Of a stretch of 33,779 bases of DNA, positions 26,818-33,779 are shown one piece after another. The position numbers and the translations under genes were made by a program. The notes beneath the pieces are model-generated. The model was not told the DNA's origin. It did no database searches and saw only the letters and a program-made list of their open reading frames with translations. This DNA comes from Planctomycetota bacterium (GTDB lineage Bacteria; Planctomycetota; Planctomycetia; Pirellulales; Pirellulaceae), in NCBI GenBank assembly GCA_026692905.1, contig JAPLNL010000048.1, positions 1-33,779 of the forward strand. Direction: 5' to 3'. The first letter of the stretch is position 1; each line of letters begins with the position of its first letter.

Positions 26818-26890
26818 GCTTCAGGAACGGTTGAGGACAACCGTTCTACACTTTTTCGCTTCAGGATTCGTTGAGGACAACCGTTCTACA
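26818..26890 (-). repeat. Two tandem copies of GAACGGTTG-AGGA-CAACCGTTC hairpin repeat
   Basis: Copy 1 (26818-26850) and copy 2 (26858-26890) match over 33 bases apart from a few changes, with a 40-bp period. Copy 1 folds into a perfect 9-bp hairpin (26825-26833 with 26838-26846) around the tetraloop AGGA; copy 2 has a weakened left arm. They sit just beyond the oleA stop on the minus strand and may be terminators, but neither has a proper U tract, and the motif looks like a dispersed repeat. Confidence 0.8.
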
Positions 26891-26895
26891 ATTAT

Positions 26896-27978
26896 TCACT
26901 CGCCTCGCACTGCGATTTTCCCGAACTCGATTCCCATCATGACTGAATTGAGGCCGGATCCAATACCTAACAGTGCAGATTTCGTCCCGGACTGGAACTG
27001 AGATTGCGAAAGCCCAACCCCCAACGCCGTGGGTAACGCGACCGAACCGGTATTGCCTAGTCGTTCAAACGTTGCAAAATCAGTCTCGACTGGCATCCCA
27101 AGCATCTCAAGCATCCTTCGCCGATGTGCTGATCCCACTTGATGACAAACCGTTGCACCGATGTCGCTTCGCTGCCAGTCGAGCTCGCTGAGCAGCAGAT
27201 CAAAGGCGGCTTTCCCGGTTGCAACTCCTGCCTCCAACAGCAACTCCGAATCCGTGTTCATGATCGGTTGCATCCCACTGCCTGCTTGATCGGTATCGCT
27301 TTGGCACAACGCATGATGCTGAGTCCTGGCAACAGCCACCGCCCCACAAACCCTAGCCCCCAAACCTGGAGCTTTGTTCTCGAAGTAACGTCGATCACCA
27401 AGAAGCCATGCACAACTTCCCGATCCAATTGTCAGCGACGCAAACGCTGGCTTGATCGATTGCCGCGTCAAATTCGAGTCGGCGTTCAATTGATGAATGG
27501 TCGCTTCCAAAAGCCCGCGACAGTCCTCGGTCCCAACCACCAACCCCGCTCGAATCACACCGCATTCAATCAATTGCGCAATCTGCACCGCGCCGTTCAT
27601 GACTCCCAAACAAGCATTGGAAACGTCGTACACCCAAGCGTTCTCGGGCAATCCTGTCAAATGATGAACACGGCAAGCGGTCGCGGGCTCGAGATATTCT
27701 CGGCATACACTCGCATGAATGAGACACTGCACATCACTGGGCTCGACACTCGCAGCACTCAATGCTCGTCGGCAACTCTCCGCGCTCATATCGCTGATGC
27801 GAGTCTTGCGTTCCCATAGCCTACGTTCGTGAATTCCACTCATTCCCTCAAGTCGACCTTGCGGTAACTTGAGACGTTGATAGACCGAATCCAATTGCGA
27901 TTCGATATCTGCGGAGGTGACAACCAGCGGTGGCAACACATAACCCACCGAAAGCAACGATACGTTTTGAAAAAGCAT
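26896..27978 (-). CDS. oleA: OleA-type thiolase (3-oxoacyl-ACP synthase III superfamily)
   Basis: 360 residues of the FabH/OleA fold. The start MLFQNVS and the blocks GIHERRLWE, REYLEPATA, DVSNACLG, VCHQVGSAH, LGNTGSVALP and ALLGIGSGLN match the OleA subfamily as I remember it. The catalytic Cys123 (NACLG), His279 and Asn309 are present, and so is the glutamate of YLEPATA (Glu97, equivalent to Glu117 of characterised Xanthomonas OleA), which separates OleA from FabH. OleA joins two acyl-CoA molecules head to head to make a beta-keto acid for long-chain olefin synthesis. oleB, oleC and oleD are not in this window. It begins 26 bp after hemDE on the same strand. Confidence 0.82.
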   Translation of the reverse strand: MLFQNVSLLSVGYVLPPLVVTSADIESQLDSVYQRLKLPQGRLEGMSGIHERRLWERKTRISDMSAESCRRALSAASVEPSDVQCLIHASVCREYLEPATACRVHHLTGLPENAWVYDVSNACLGVMNGAVQIAQLIECGVIRAGLVVGTEDCRGLLEATIHQLNADSNLTRQSIKPAFASLTIGSGSCAWLLGDRRYFENKAPGLGARVCGAVAVARTQHHALCQSDTDQAGSGMQPIMNTDSELLLEAGVATGKAAFDLLLSELDWQRSDIGATVCHQVGSAHRRRMLEMLGMPVETDFATFERLGNTGSVALPTALGVGLSQSQFQSGTKSALLGIGSGLNSVMMGIEFGKIAVRGE

Positions 27979-28004
27979 GTGCGTCGTTTCTTTGCTCGAT
28001 AAGC

Positions 28005-30014
28005 CTACTTGCGACGGTCGCTGAGTTCATGCACCATGTCAACGAGCGCAATCACATTGTCGACCGGTGTGCCAGGCAAGATCCCATGCCCTAAATTAAA
28101 AATATGGCCAGGACGCCCCGCGGCTTGCGAGAGAACGTAGTGCACTTGATCGCGGATCGTGCCCAAATCGGAGAACAAGACCGTAGGATCCAAATTGCCT
28201 TGCACGGCCCGATCGTTGCCAGCCATATCCCAACCGACATCCAAAGGAACTCGCCAGTCCAATCCAACCACCGTCCGCGAGTCACCTCGCAGCAGGGAAG
28301 TCAACATGGGGTTGCCCGTGGCAAAGTTGACCACAGGAACTCCAGGTACGATTGACTCCAACAACTGATGCATGTGAGGCAAAATGCGTGTTCGATACTC
28401 GTTCGGCGATAAGCAACCTGCCCACGAATCAAACAATTGCACACATTGCGCTCCAGCCGCAATCTGAGAATTCAAATACAACGCGATCGATTCCACCAGT
28501 TTGTCCATCAGGACTTTCCAAGCCGCAGGATCGGAGTACATCAACGTCTTGGTATGGACGTAATTTCGAGACCCGCTCCCCTCAATCATGTAGCTCGCCA
28601 ACGTGAACGGTGAACCCGAAAAGCCAATCACCGGTATTCTCTCCGGAAGACTCGCTCGCGTCGCTGTCACCGTATCGGCGACAAACTGCAATGGCTCCAT
28701 GCTTTCCAGCGCTTTAACCCGATCGACATCCTTGGCTGTTCGAATCGGGTTATGGATCACAGGGCCGTCTCCTGCCGTGAACTCCAGATGAAAGCCCATC
28801 GGTTCTAAGATTGGCAATAAGTCCGAGAAAATAATCGCCGCGTCCACGCCTAGTTTTTCGACGGCGGTAACCATGACTTCAGCGCAAAGTTTCGGATTTT
28901 TGCAGAGCTCTAGGAAAGAGACCTTTTCTCGAACAGCTCGATACTCTGCCATGTAGCGACCAGCCTGTCGCATCAACCAAACAGGCGTAACATCCGATTC
29001 TTGCCGGAAGCACGCCTTCATAAAAGGATTGTCGTGGTATGGATTCATGGTTGTTCCGGATGTTTGTTTGTCTTTGTTAGAGAGATCGTTTCTCGAAACA
29101 CCGATCGGTAATCCGGTGATGCCCGTGAATCGTTTGGCCTTCAGAATGCGAGGGCTTTTTTCTGCGGACGCTTGAACAAGATGCCCCATTTTGGAATGCT
29201 CTGGCTCAACGTCAATCGGAATCTCGAGGTGCTGAAGCATTTCTGAGGTGGTCGGACCGATGGAGGCGACCACCATGCTTCTCAATGCCAACCTCAATGC
29301 CGCTTCGCAGTCGAGCTGCTGGGCGATTCGCAATAGATTGACGGCTTGATGAGCACTGGTAAACAACAAACAATCGCGTTCACCGCGAACGATCGCTTGA
29401 ACATTGTCGATCAGTGGTTGGATGTCTTCTGGGAGTTCCCACTGGTAGACTTTCACGGTCGTAACCTTGGCACCGCGAGCTTCCAGGCCGGCTATCAAGG
29501 AGTGGTTGGTAATGCCGTATTCTTGCAGCCCAACTTCAACGTTGGAAATCGGTACATGGATATCGATCGTCTGGAGGACTTCACGCCAGGTGTTGGGCTC
29601 CGGAGCGCGGTGCGTGGGTTTCAATCCAAACTCACGCATCGCTGCAACAGGCTTCGGCCCTCTAGCAACGGTCGGTATATCCGATAGCGAGTCCAAAAAC
29701 CGCTGCTTGTCGACATGCGGTTCGATGGCCGCAATCAATTGCTTGAAACCAACGCCAGTCAAGAAGATGACTGCTCCAATCTCAGCCGTCATGACTCGGT
29801 AAGCGAACTCAATGGCCTCTTTGTTCTTATCGATCGGGACCTCTCGCATGGAGGGGCTAACGAACGGAACGCCGCCAAAACGCTCAATCAATCGTGCGAA
29901 ATCATCGCGACGACGGCTTTCCAGGGCCGCGACACGCAGCCCGCCAAACGAAGGACCAAGGGAGGCACCTAATGGAGCAGGAGATACCGGTTTTTGCGTC
30001 GAGTCTTCGGACAT
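28005..30014 (-). CDS. hemDE: HemD-HemE fusion: uroporphyrinogen-III synthase plus uroporphyrinogen decarboxylase
   Basis: A single frame of 669 residues. Residues ~20-300 have the two-lobed HemD fold (GLRVAALESRRRDDFARLIE, GAVIFLTGVGFKQLIAAIE, LLFTSAHQAVNLLRIA, VVASIGPTTSEML), which cyclises hydroxymethylbilane. After a linker (about 300-322) a Met at 323 begins a full HemE (MNPYHDNPFMKACF, RQAGRYMAEYR with Arg349/Arg353, IIFSDLLPILEPMGF, FSGSPFTLASYM, FNLGHGILPGTP), which decarboxylates uroporphyrinogen III to coproporphyrinogen III. These are successive steps. HemE could also be translated separately from ATG 29048, which has only a weak purine box (GGAAC) upstream. Fusion is what the sequence shows; whether the protein is cleaved is unknown. 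Confidence 0.92.
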   Translation of the reverse strand: MSEDSTQKPVSPAPLGASLGPSFGGLRVAALESRRRDDFARLIERFGGVPFVSPSMREVPIDKNKEAIEFAYRVMTAEIGAVIFLTGVGFKQLIAAIEPHVDKQRFLDSLSDIPTVARGPKPVAAMREFGLKPTHRAPEPNTWREVLQTIDIHVPISNVEVGLQEYGITNHSLIAGLEARGAKVTTVKVYQWELPEDIQPLIDNVQAIVRGERDCLLFTSAHQAVNLLRIAQQLDCEAALRLALRSMVVASIGPTTSEMLQHLEIPIDVEPEHSKMGHLVQASAEKSPRILKAKRFTGITGLPIGVSRNDLSNKDKQTSGTTMNPYHDNPFMKACFRQESDVTPVWLMRQAGRYMAEYRAVREKVSFLELCKNPKLCAEVMVTAVEKLGVDAAIIFSDLLPILEPMGFHLEFTAGDGPVIHNPIRTAKDVDRVKALESMEPLQFVADTVTATRASLPERIPVIGFSGSPFTLASYMIEGSGSRNYVHTKTLMYSDPAAWKVLMDKLVESIALYLNSQIAAGAQCVQLFDSWAGCLSPNEYRTRILPHMHQLLESIVPGVPVVNFATGNPMLTSLLRGDSRTVVGLDWRVPLDVGWDMAGNDRAVQGNLDPTVLFSDLGTIRDQVHYVLSQAAGRPGHIFNLGHGILPGTPVDNVIALVDMVHELSDRRK

Positions 30015-30038
30015 AGGTTCTTATTTGGTTACTTTACT

Positions 30039-30163
30039 CGGGAGGGTGAGGGCACCGCTACAAACATGTTTTCATAGAGTTTACTAAACCATTCATTTCT
30101 CGGGAGGGTAAGGCCACCGCCGAACCTCTGCGTCACAAGCTCGGCAGGAGCCTCGCTCTCCCA
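30039..30163. repeat. Diverged composite hairpin repeat, copy B
   Basis: Bases 30039-30101 resemble the left part of copy A (CACCGCTACAAACATG, then GAGTTTACTAAACCATTCAT), followed by a hairpin-like pair at 30102-30123 and 30140-30161. The left arm of the hairpin reads GGCCACCGCCGA rather than GGCTCCTGCCGA, so the arms are mismatched; it looks as though outer-arm sequence has been copied into it. It lies between pgl and hemDE, both on the minus strand. Confidence 0.75.
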
Positions 30164-30204
30164 TGAGTTTTCGAACTCGTTGGCTACCCAACACGAGTCC
30201 TGGA

Positions 30205-30969
30205 TTACTTCAATACCTCGGTGGCTGCTGCCGTGTCGAGAAACCACCAGAGTCTCCCAAGTTTGGGTTCGATGAGCTGAGCAGGGTATTCGTCCGGATG
30301 ACGAGGGCCATGCATGACGACGTCAACAGCCGGACGTTTCGATGGTCCGCAAACCAAGAACGCAATATTACGAGCAGCGTTGATCATGGGAGCGGTCAGT
30401 GTTAGACGGTAGGCCGAAAACTTAGGAACAAAGTTTGCAACAAAAAGATGATGCGATTCGTTGAGAGCCTCGGTCTCGGGAAACAGCGAAGCAGTGTGGG
30501 CATCGTCACCAAGTCCGAGAAGCACGATATCGATGGCAGGGATCTCAGCGTCTCGGTCATCACTGCTCTTAAGGAGCGACTCGCGAATCGTCTTTTCGTA
30601 CTCTGCCGCAGCCCGTTCGGGTGCGTTGACGTCGATTACAACTGGCAACATCTGCGGAATCGATTGAGACTGCGATGGATCCAACCGATCCAACCAAGCT
30701 TCTTTTACCATTCGGAAGTTACTGTCAACGTGCTGGTGAGGAACATTGCGTTCATCCCCCATAATCAAGGTCACACACGACCAATCGACGCTCTTGGTCT
30801 CGTTCTCCGCGATGAGTTGGTAGAGACGTTTCGGAGTCGAGCCACCCGATAATGCGATACTGCACGTACCTCGCGCCGCGATACTCTCGCGAATGGTTTC
30901 GATCAGCCACTCGGTCGCTGCAATAGCAACTTCCTCGGCGTTGGGCTTAACGATCGTTTGATGATACAT
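30205..30969 (-). CDS. pgl: 6-phosphogluconolactonase
   Basis: 254 residues from ATG 30969 (MYHQTIVKPN); the open frame continues upstream, but those residues overlap the preceding gene and do not fit the family. Pgl hydrolyses 6-phosphogluconolactone in the oxidative pentose phosphate pathway. Motifs seen: CSIALSGGSTPKRLYQLIAE (phosphate-binding), IMGDERNVP, NFRMVKEAWLD, IVLLGLGDDAHTASLFPETE, and the C-terminal FLVCGPSKRPAV. It starts 5 bp behind the DUF2293 stop, so the two are one transcript. No zwf gene is in the window. Confidence 0.93.
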   Translation of the reverse strand: MYHQTIVKPNAEEVAIAATEWLIETIRESIAARGTCSIALSGGSTPKRLYQLIAENETKSVDWSCVTLIMGDERNVPHQHVDSNFRMVKEAWLDRLDPSQSQSIPQMLPVVIDVNAPERAAAEYEKTIRESLLKSSDDRDAEIPAIDIVLLGLGDDAHTASLFPETEALNESHHLFVANFVPKFSAYRLTLTAPMINAARNIAFLVCGPSKRPAVDVVMHGPRHPDEYPAQLIEPKLGRLWWFLDTAAATEVLK

Positions 30970-30973
30970 GGTT

Positions 30974-31651
30974 TTATTCTCGGAATGCTTTTTGAAGTGG
31001 GCACAGAGCCGCATTGACGGTGTGCCCTCGGCGGTAATCCTCGAGCAGTTGACGCGACTGGTCGGCCAGCATACGCCGGACTTCACGACGCTCCCCTTTA
31101 ACACGCGGTATTTTAAGGTTGTCGTACGCTGTTGTTTGATGCCGCATCCATGCAATCACAGCGGACTCAGCTCTCTTCTCAATCGGTATCCGTTCCGTTC
31201 TCGCAACAGTGCCGCTGCCGACCGGCGTCGCATGCAATGTAACCGCTGTCGCAAATTTTTGAGCCAGTGCGTCATACCTCGAGTCAAAGTTCAAGAACTC
31301 GAGGACCGCAGCACCGAAGTCTTCGACGTAGTCGGCTTGTTTCTTTTCGCGTCGATTGGAGTCGGCAACTTTTCTTTTCGCATAGGCCTCGGTGGAGCGT
31401 TCTTCTTCGAGACCGGCTCGCATCGCCAGAATGGTATCCTTAGGAGCCCAGATACCTTTCGAAAAGGTTCGGCGGCCCTTCTTTTCTTGAACCGTCCAAG
31501 TTGGTCCGGCAGCTTTGACGCGACGAGTTAGACCCGCATCGCCAGGGGGCAGCAACTCCCAGCCGGCTGGAATCTGTAATATTTTTCCGTCGTCAGTCCG
31601 AACGGTCTTGTCACTTGGTCCGGGTGAAACCACCCGCGATGCTAGCGTCAT
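30974..31651 (-). CDS. DUF2293 domain protein
   Basis: 225 residues, basic and helical. The C-terminal half carries the DUF2293 pattern (RAESAVIAWMRHQTTAYDNL ... RREVRRMLADQSRQLLEDYR). The N-terminal half has DGKILQIPAGWELLPPGDAGLTRRVKAAGPTW, which other DUF2293 proteins in bacteria also carry, and a Lys/Arg-rich helix (TEAYAKRKVADSNRREKKQA). Its function is not known to me. It is the first gene of a transcript that continues into pgl. The upstream region holds a pseudogene relic. Confidence 0.8.
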   Translation of the reverse strand: MTLASRVVSPGPSDKTVRTDDGKILQIPAGWELLPPGDAGLTRRVKAAGPTWTVQEKKGRRTFSKGIWAPKDTILAMRAGLEEERSTEAYAKRKVADSNRREKKQADYVEDFGAAVLEFLNFDSRYDALAQKFATAVTLHATPVGSGTVARTERIPIEKRAESAVIAWMRHQTTAYDNLKIPRVKGERREVRRMLADQSRQLLEDYRRGHTVNAALCPLQKAFRE

Positions 31652-32455
31652 TGAATTTCATAGTGGAGTGAATGCCGGCTCTGGCGAAACCCGTTTGCTA
31701 CAGAGCATTCCTTTTCGGCTGAACCGAGAGATTTTAACAGGAATCGTCGAATCAATTAGTCCAGTTTAGCGCTTTCGCCCGGAAATCTCGGCTCGCTTCC
31801 TCATCAACCCCCCCACCCTCCTTAGCAGTATTCGTTCTGTTTTCGTGTTAAGGCGACCTGCAGGTTCAAATACACCATCTGGCCACCAACCTTGATCGAG
31901 CGGCCCCCAATGGAAAATCGGTTTACCGTTGAGAGTCAATTGCAAATGGCCATTGGCATCTTTCGATTTACCGAAGGCGCGAAGGGCTGTGTAAGCTTTG
32001 ACTCTATCGATAATCGTCCCCTTTGAGTCGATCAGTTCTACCGTCAGGTCATAAAGATTGGGTGTCGCGGGACTCCATAGCTATAGCTGTGGGTTGTTGA
32101 GCGTCAGCTTGATCGGGCCGACGCCTTCGGCTTTGCCAGCTGGTTTTCCTTGATATGACGCAACCACGCGGACTTTCCCGCCAGCTATTGGGTCGGAAAC
32201 TTTCGGAGTAACCGTAATGGCGCCCATAGCGATATCGCACTCATAATCCAAATCTGTCAAACGAAACGGGGCGAGAGGGAGAAAAACTCAGGACCGAAAC
32301 CGCGACTATAGCTGTTCGGCTAATGTGGCTTCCGATCGCTTTATCTAGACTGGACACAATGCTAGAAACCAGCGAAATTGTGCACCTCGCGTTGCTTGCC
32401 GGCAAAGCGTCCTCATTTTTGGTTCGAATTTATCTTTTCAAAGGGTCACCACAAC
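31652..32455. other. Intergenic region containing a GH2 relic and flanking DNA
   Basis: About 800 bases between divergent genes. The middle part (31858-32250) is a relic of a glycoside hydrolase gene, described separately. The flanks (31652-31857 and 32251-32455) hold no gene I can support; they must contain the promoters of the DUF2293 and nitroreductase genes. Confidence 0.7.
31858..32250 (-). pseudogene. Relic of a glycoside hydrolase family 2 (beta-galactosidase/glucuronidase-like) gene
   Basis: Read on the minus strand in one frame, this stretch gives DIAMGAITVTPKVSDPIAGG and further, a stop (TAG at 32083-32081), then LWSPATPNLYDLTVELIDSK, and later GHLQLTLNGKPIFHWGPLDQ followed by GWWPDG. 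LWSPATPNLYDL and the GPLDQGWWPDG region are typical of GH2 enzymes at the junction of the Ig-like and TIM-barrel domains. Only ~125 residues remain of a protein normally over 600. The N-terminal jelly-roll and nearly all of the catalytic barrel are gone. The stop sits inside what should be PQLWSP: removing 6 bp (TAGCTA) restores CAG CTA TGG, so a small duplication-like insertion created it. After PDG the frame no longer resembles GH2. Confidence 0.8.
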
Positions 32456-33106
32456 ATGGCGTTGTCTACTGTAAGCGATACACAACTCATCGATTCTTAC
32501 CAATGGCGATACGCGGTAAAACGGTTTGATCCGTCCAAACAAATTGATGCTGCGACTTGGTCGGCAATCGAAAAAAGCTTAGTCTTGACCCCCAGCAGTT
32601 TTGGCCTGCAGCCATGGAAATTTTTGGTAGTCCGTTCCACTGTGGTTAAAGCCAAACTGCCTGCAATCTCCTGGAATCAAACTCAACCTGGCGATTGCTC
32701 CCACATGGTGGTGCTTGCGGCAAGGAAAACCGTCGATGAAGCCTATGTCGACGCGTTTATCACCAAAGCTGCGCAAATGCGAGGAGTAACATCCGAAGCC
32801 TTAGTCGGGTACCGTAACGTGATAGTGGGATTTCTGAAGAACACGACCGGACGGCATTTTGCTTGGAGTAGCAATCAGGCGTACATTGCATTGGGACAGT
32901 TACTAGCCAGCGCCGCCATGTTAGGCGTCGACGCTTGCCCCATGGAAGGAATCGTGGCTTCGGAATACGACAAGCTTCTCGGCTTAGAGGGGAGCGACTA
33001 CGCGACGGTAGTCGGTTGCGCACTCGGATATCGACATCCCGAAGATCATTACGCATCGATGGCGAAAGTCCGTTTCGATGCATCCGATGTGCTTCAGTAT
33101 CTTTGA
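32456..33106 (+). CDS. Nitroreductase family oxidoreductase (NfsB-like)
   Basis: 216 residues from ATG 32456, preceded by AAGGG 10 nt upstream; the upstream part of the frame does not fit the family. FMN-dependent NfsB-like proteins reduce nitroaromatics, quinones or flavin with NAD(P)H. Motifs seen: RYAVKRFDPSKQI (FMN-binding Arg), LTPSSFGLQPWKFLVVRS (Pro-Ser-Ser), the mid-region NQAYIALGQLLASAAMLGVD, CPMEGIVASEYD and the C-terminal VVGCALGYRHPEDHYA. Length equals that of E. coli NfsB (217). The physiological substrate is not readable. It is followed 24 bp later by a small gene on the same strand. Confidence 0.92.
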   Translation: MALSTVSDTQLIDSYQWRYAVKRFDPSKQIDAATWSAIEKSLVLTPSSFGLQPWKFLVVRSTVVKAKLPAISWNQTQPGDCSHMVVLAARKTVDEAYVDAFITKAAQMRGVTSEALVGYRNVIVGFLKNTTGRHFAWSSNQAYIALGQLLASAAMLGVDACPMEGIVASEYDKLLGLEGSDYATVVGCALGYRHPEDHYASMAKVRFDASDVLQYL

Positions 33107-33130
33107 TCCCATATCAGTGAGAGAACGAGT

Positions 33131-33559
33131 ATGTCGAACTTGAATAGCCAAAGCGAAACAGACGATGAGAGCGATGACGATATCGCATCGCCTCAACTCG
33201 CAAACGCTGATCCGATTGCGATTGCGTTGATGAACGAAGTCGATGGTTGGATCAGCCATGTATGGATGGTTCGAGCTTTTCTGAAACACTCCGACGAAGC
33301 GACCGATGACGAAGAGCTAGCCGATGTCCATCGGGGCTTGTATGACTTCATGCTGGCGCTGGGACCGTCACTCGATTCAGGCGATGCAGTCCGATATCTC
33401 CGTATCGCTAGAAAAAAAATAGGGAAACTCAAAGCGGCAACGGAATCGTTTCGCGAGATCCAACCCGAAGTTTCCGGCCATATGAATTTTCGTATGGCTG
33501 CGAAATCGCTGACGTTGGCCGTACAACGCATCGATGAACTGCTCCAGGAAAACACTTAG
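33131..33559 (+). CDS. Small acidic helical protein, function unknown
   Basis: 142 residues, acidic at the N-terminus (DDESDDDIASP) and helical after. I do not recognise a characterised family. Noticeable are WISHVWMVRAFLKHSDEATD, a run of D/E, then RIARKKIGKLKAATESFREI and the ending RIDELLQENT. It looks cytosolic, without a signal or membrane segment. It lies 24 bp after the nitroreductase gene on the same strand, so they are likely co-transcribed. Confidence 0.75.
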   Translation: MSNLNSQSETDDESDDDIASPQLANADPIAIALMNEVDGWISHVWMVRAFLKHSDEATDDEELADVHRGLYDFMLALGPSLDSGDAVRYLRIARKKIGKLKAATESFREIQPEVSGHMNFRMAAKSLTLAVQRIDELLQENT

Positions 33560-33582
33560 TCCGAATGCTAGCTTTTGCTGTG

Positions 33583-33640
33583 GGGAGGGTGAGGCTCCTG
33601 CCGAACCTTGGCAATCAAAGCTCGGCAGGAGCCTCGCTCC
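33583..33640. repeat. Hairpin repeat unit C1
   Basis: Arms 33583-33604 and 33622-33640 are the same as in the hairpins of copy A (core GAGGCTCCTGCCGA / TCGGCAGGAGCCTC), with a different loop. It abuts the composite copy that follows and lies just after the stop of the small acidic-protein gene. Confidence 0.85.
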
Positions 33641-33644
33641 ACCC

Positions 33645-33779
33645 CTGTAAACATGTTTCCAACGAGTTTACCTAAGTCATTCATTGCTCGGGAGGGTGAG
33701 GCTCCTGCCGAACCTTTGCACCGTTGGCTCGGCAGGAGCCTCGCCCTCCCTAAGGTTTTCAATGGAATTGACTTTGCAA
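33645..33779. repeat. Composite hairpin repeat, copy C (cut by window edge)
   Basis: This is a near-identical copy of 6083-6217: 5 mismatches in 135 bases, with 33679-33764 identical to 6117-6202. The inner hairpin has arms 33690-33711 and 33729-33750. The right outer arm is expected just beyond the window edge. Confidence 0.92.

Noticed and set aside
27139-27819. Plus-strand open frame of 226 codons
   Set aside because: It lies antisense to the OleA-type gene, whose catalytic residues are all in place.
32049-32240. Minus-strand frame of 63 codons (MRYRYGRHYGYS)
   Set aside because: It is a shifted frame of the GH2 relic; the adjacent frame shows clear GH2 sequence.
1-33779. tRNA, rRNA, CRISPR array, prophage or insertion sequence
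   Set aside because: I looked for T-loop sequences, direct repeats with regular spacers, and transposase or integrase motifs and found none; the repeats present are hairpins without spacers.

Overview
The window looks like chromosomal DNA from a planctomycete, most likely of the Pirellulales (Rhodopirellula/Pirellula-like). Four things suggest this: a giant secreted protein whose N-terminus carries the planctomycete-type signature FERLEDRRVMA followed by cadherin-like VNPVND repeats; several families of intergenic hairpin repeats; weak or absent Shine-Dalgarno sequences; and gene content such as a DUF1415 protein, DUF5077/DUF3472, a rhomboid with a C-terminal tail, OleA and short secreted proteins. 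I saw no tRNA, rRNA, CRISPR array, intact transposon or phage gene.

Layout. 1-2449 (-): 5' part of the giant cell-surface protein, running off the left edge. 2874-4077 (-): recR and a DUF1415 gene. 4178-5998 (+): ABC-F ATPase. 6065-6291: compound hairpin repeat. 6314-7018 (-): coiled-coil/zinc-ribbon protein. 7167-8354 (+): exported TPR protein, facing lysA across a 14-bp inverted-repeat terminator. 8482-15295 (-): a five-gene run of ABC ATPase, ABC-2-like permease with a large extracytoplasmic insert, anchored extracytoplasmic protein, rhomboid protease and lysA. 15645-18261 (+): folC, a DUF1854 gene overlapping it, and a parvulin lipoprotein. 18372-19979 (-): WecA/MraY-like sugar-phosphate transferase with a long soluble tail. 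20435-22033 (+): group II PLP decarboxylase. 22343-26763: three secreted proteins and a xylose-isomerase-like TIM barrel. 26896-31651 (-): DUF2293, pgl, a hemD-hemE fusion and an OleA-type thiolase. About 31858-32250 (-): relic of a glycoside hydrolase family 2 gene. 32456-33559 (+): nitroreductase and a small acidic protein. 33583-33779: more compound hairpin repeats.

How the genes fit together. Most are housekeeping: DNA repair (recR), lysine and folate synthesis (lysA, folC), pentose phosphate pathway (pgl), tetrapyrrole synthesis (hemDE) and lipid-linked glycan initiation (wecA-like). The less ordinary parts are: (i) the ABC permease, anchored protein and rhomboid module, whose permease loop carries three evenly spaced HxH motifs; (ii) an OleA homologue, with the OleA-type glutamate and no oleB/C/D nearby, directly behind a hemD-hemE fusion; (iii) a GH2 relic interrupted by what looks like a 6-bp insertion that created a stop; (iv) a modular hairpin repeat with two copies 27.5 kb apart that share 86 identical bases. 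I did not find a clearly new defence or mobile system; the ABC/rhomboid module is the best candidate for an undescribed function.
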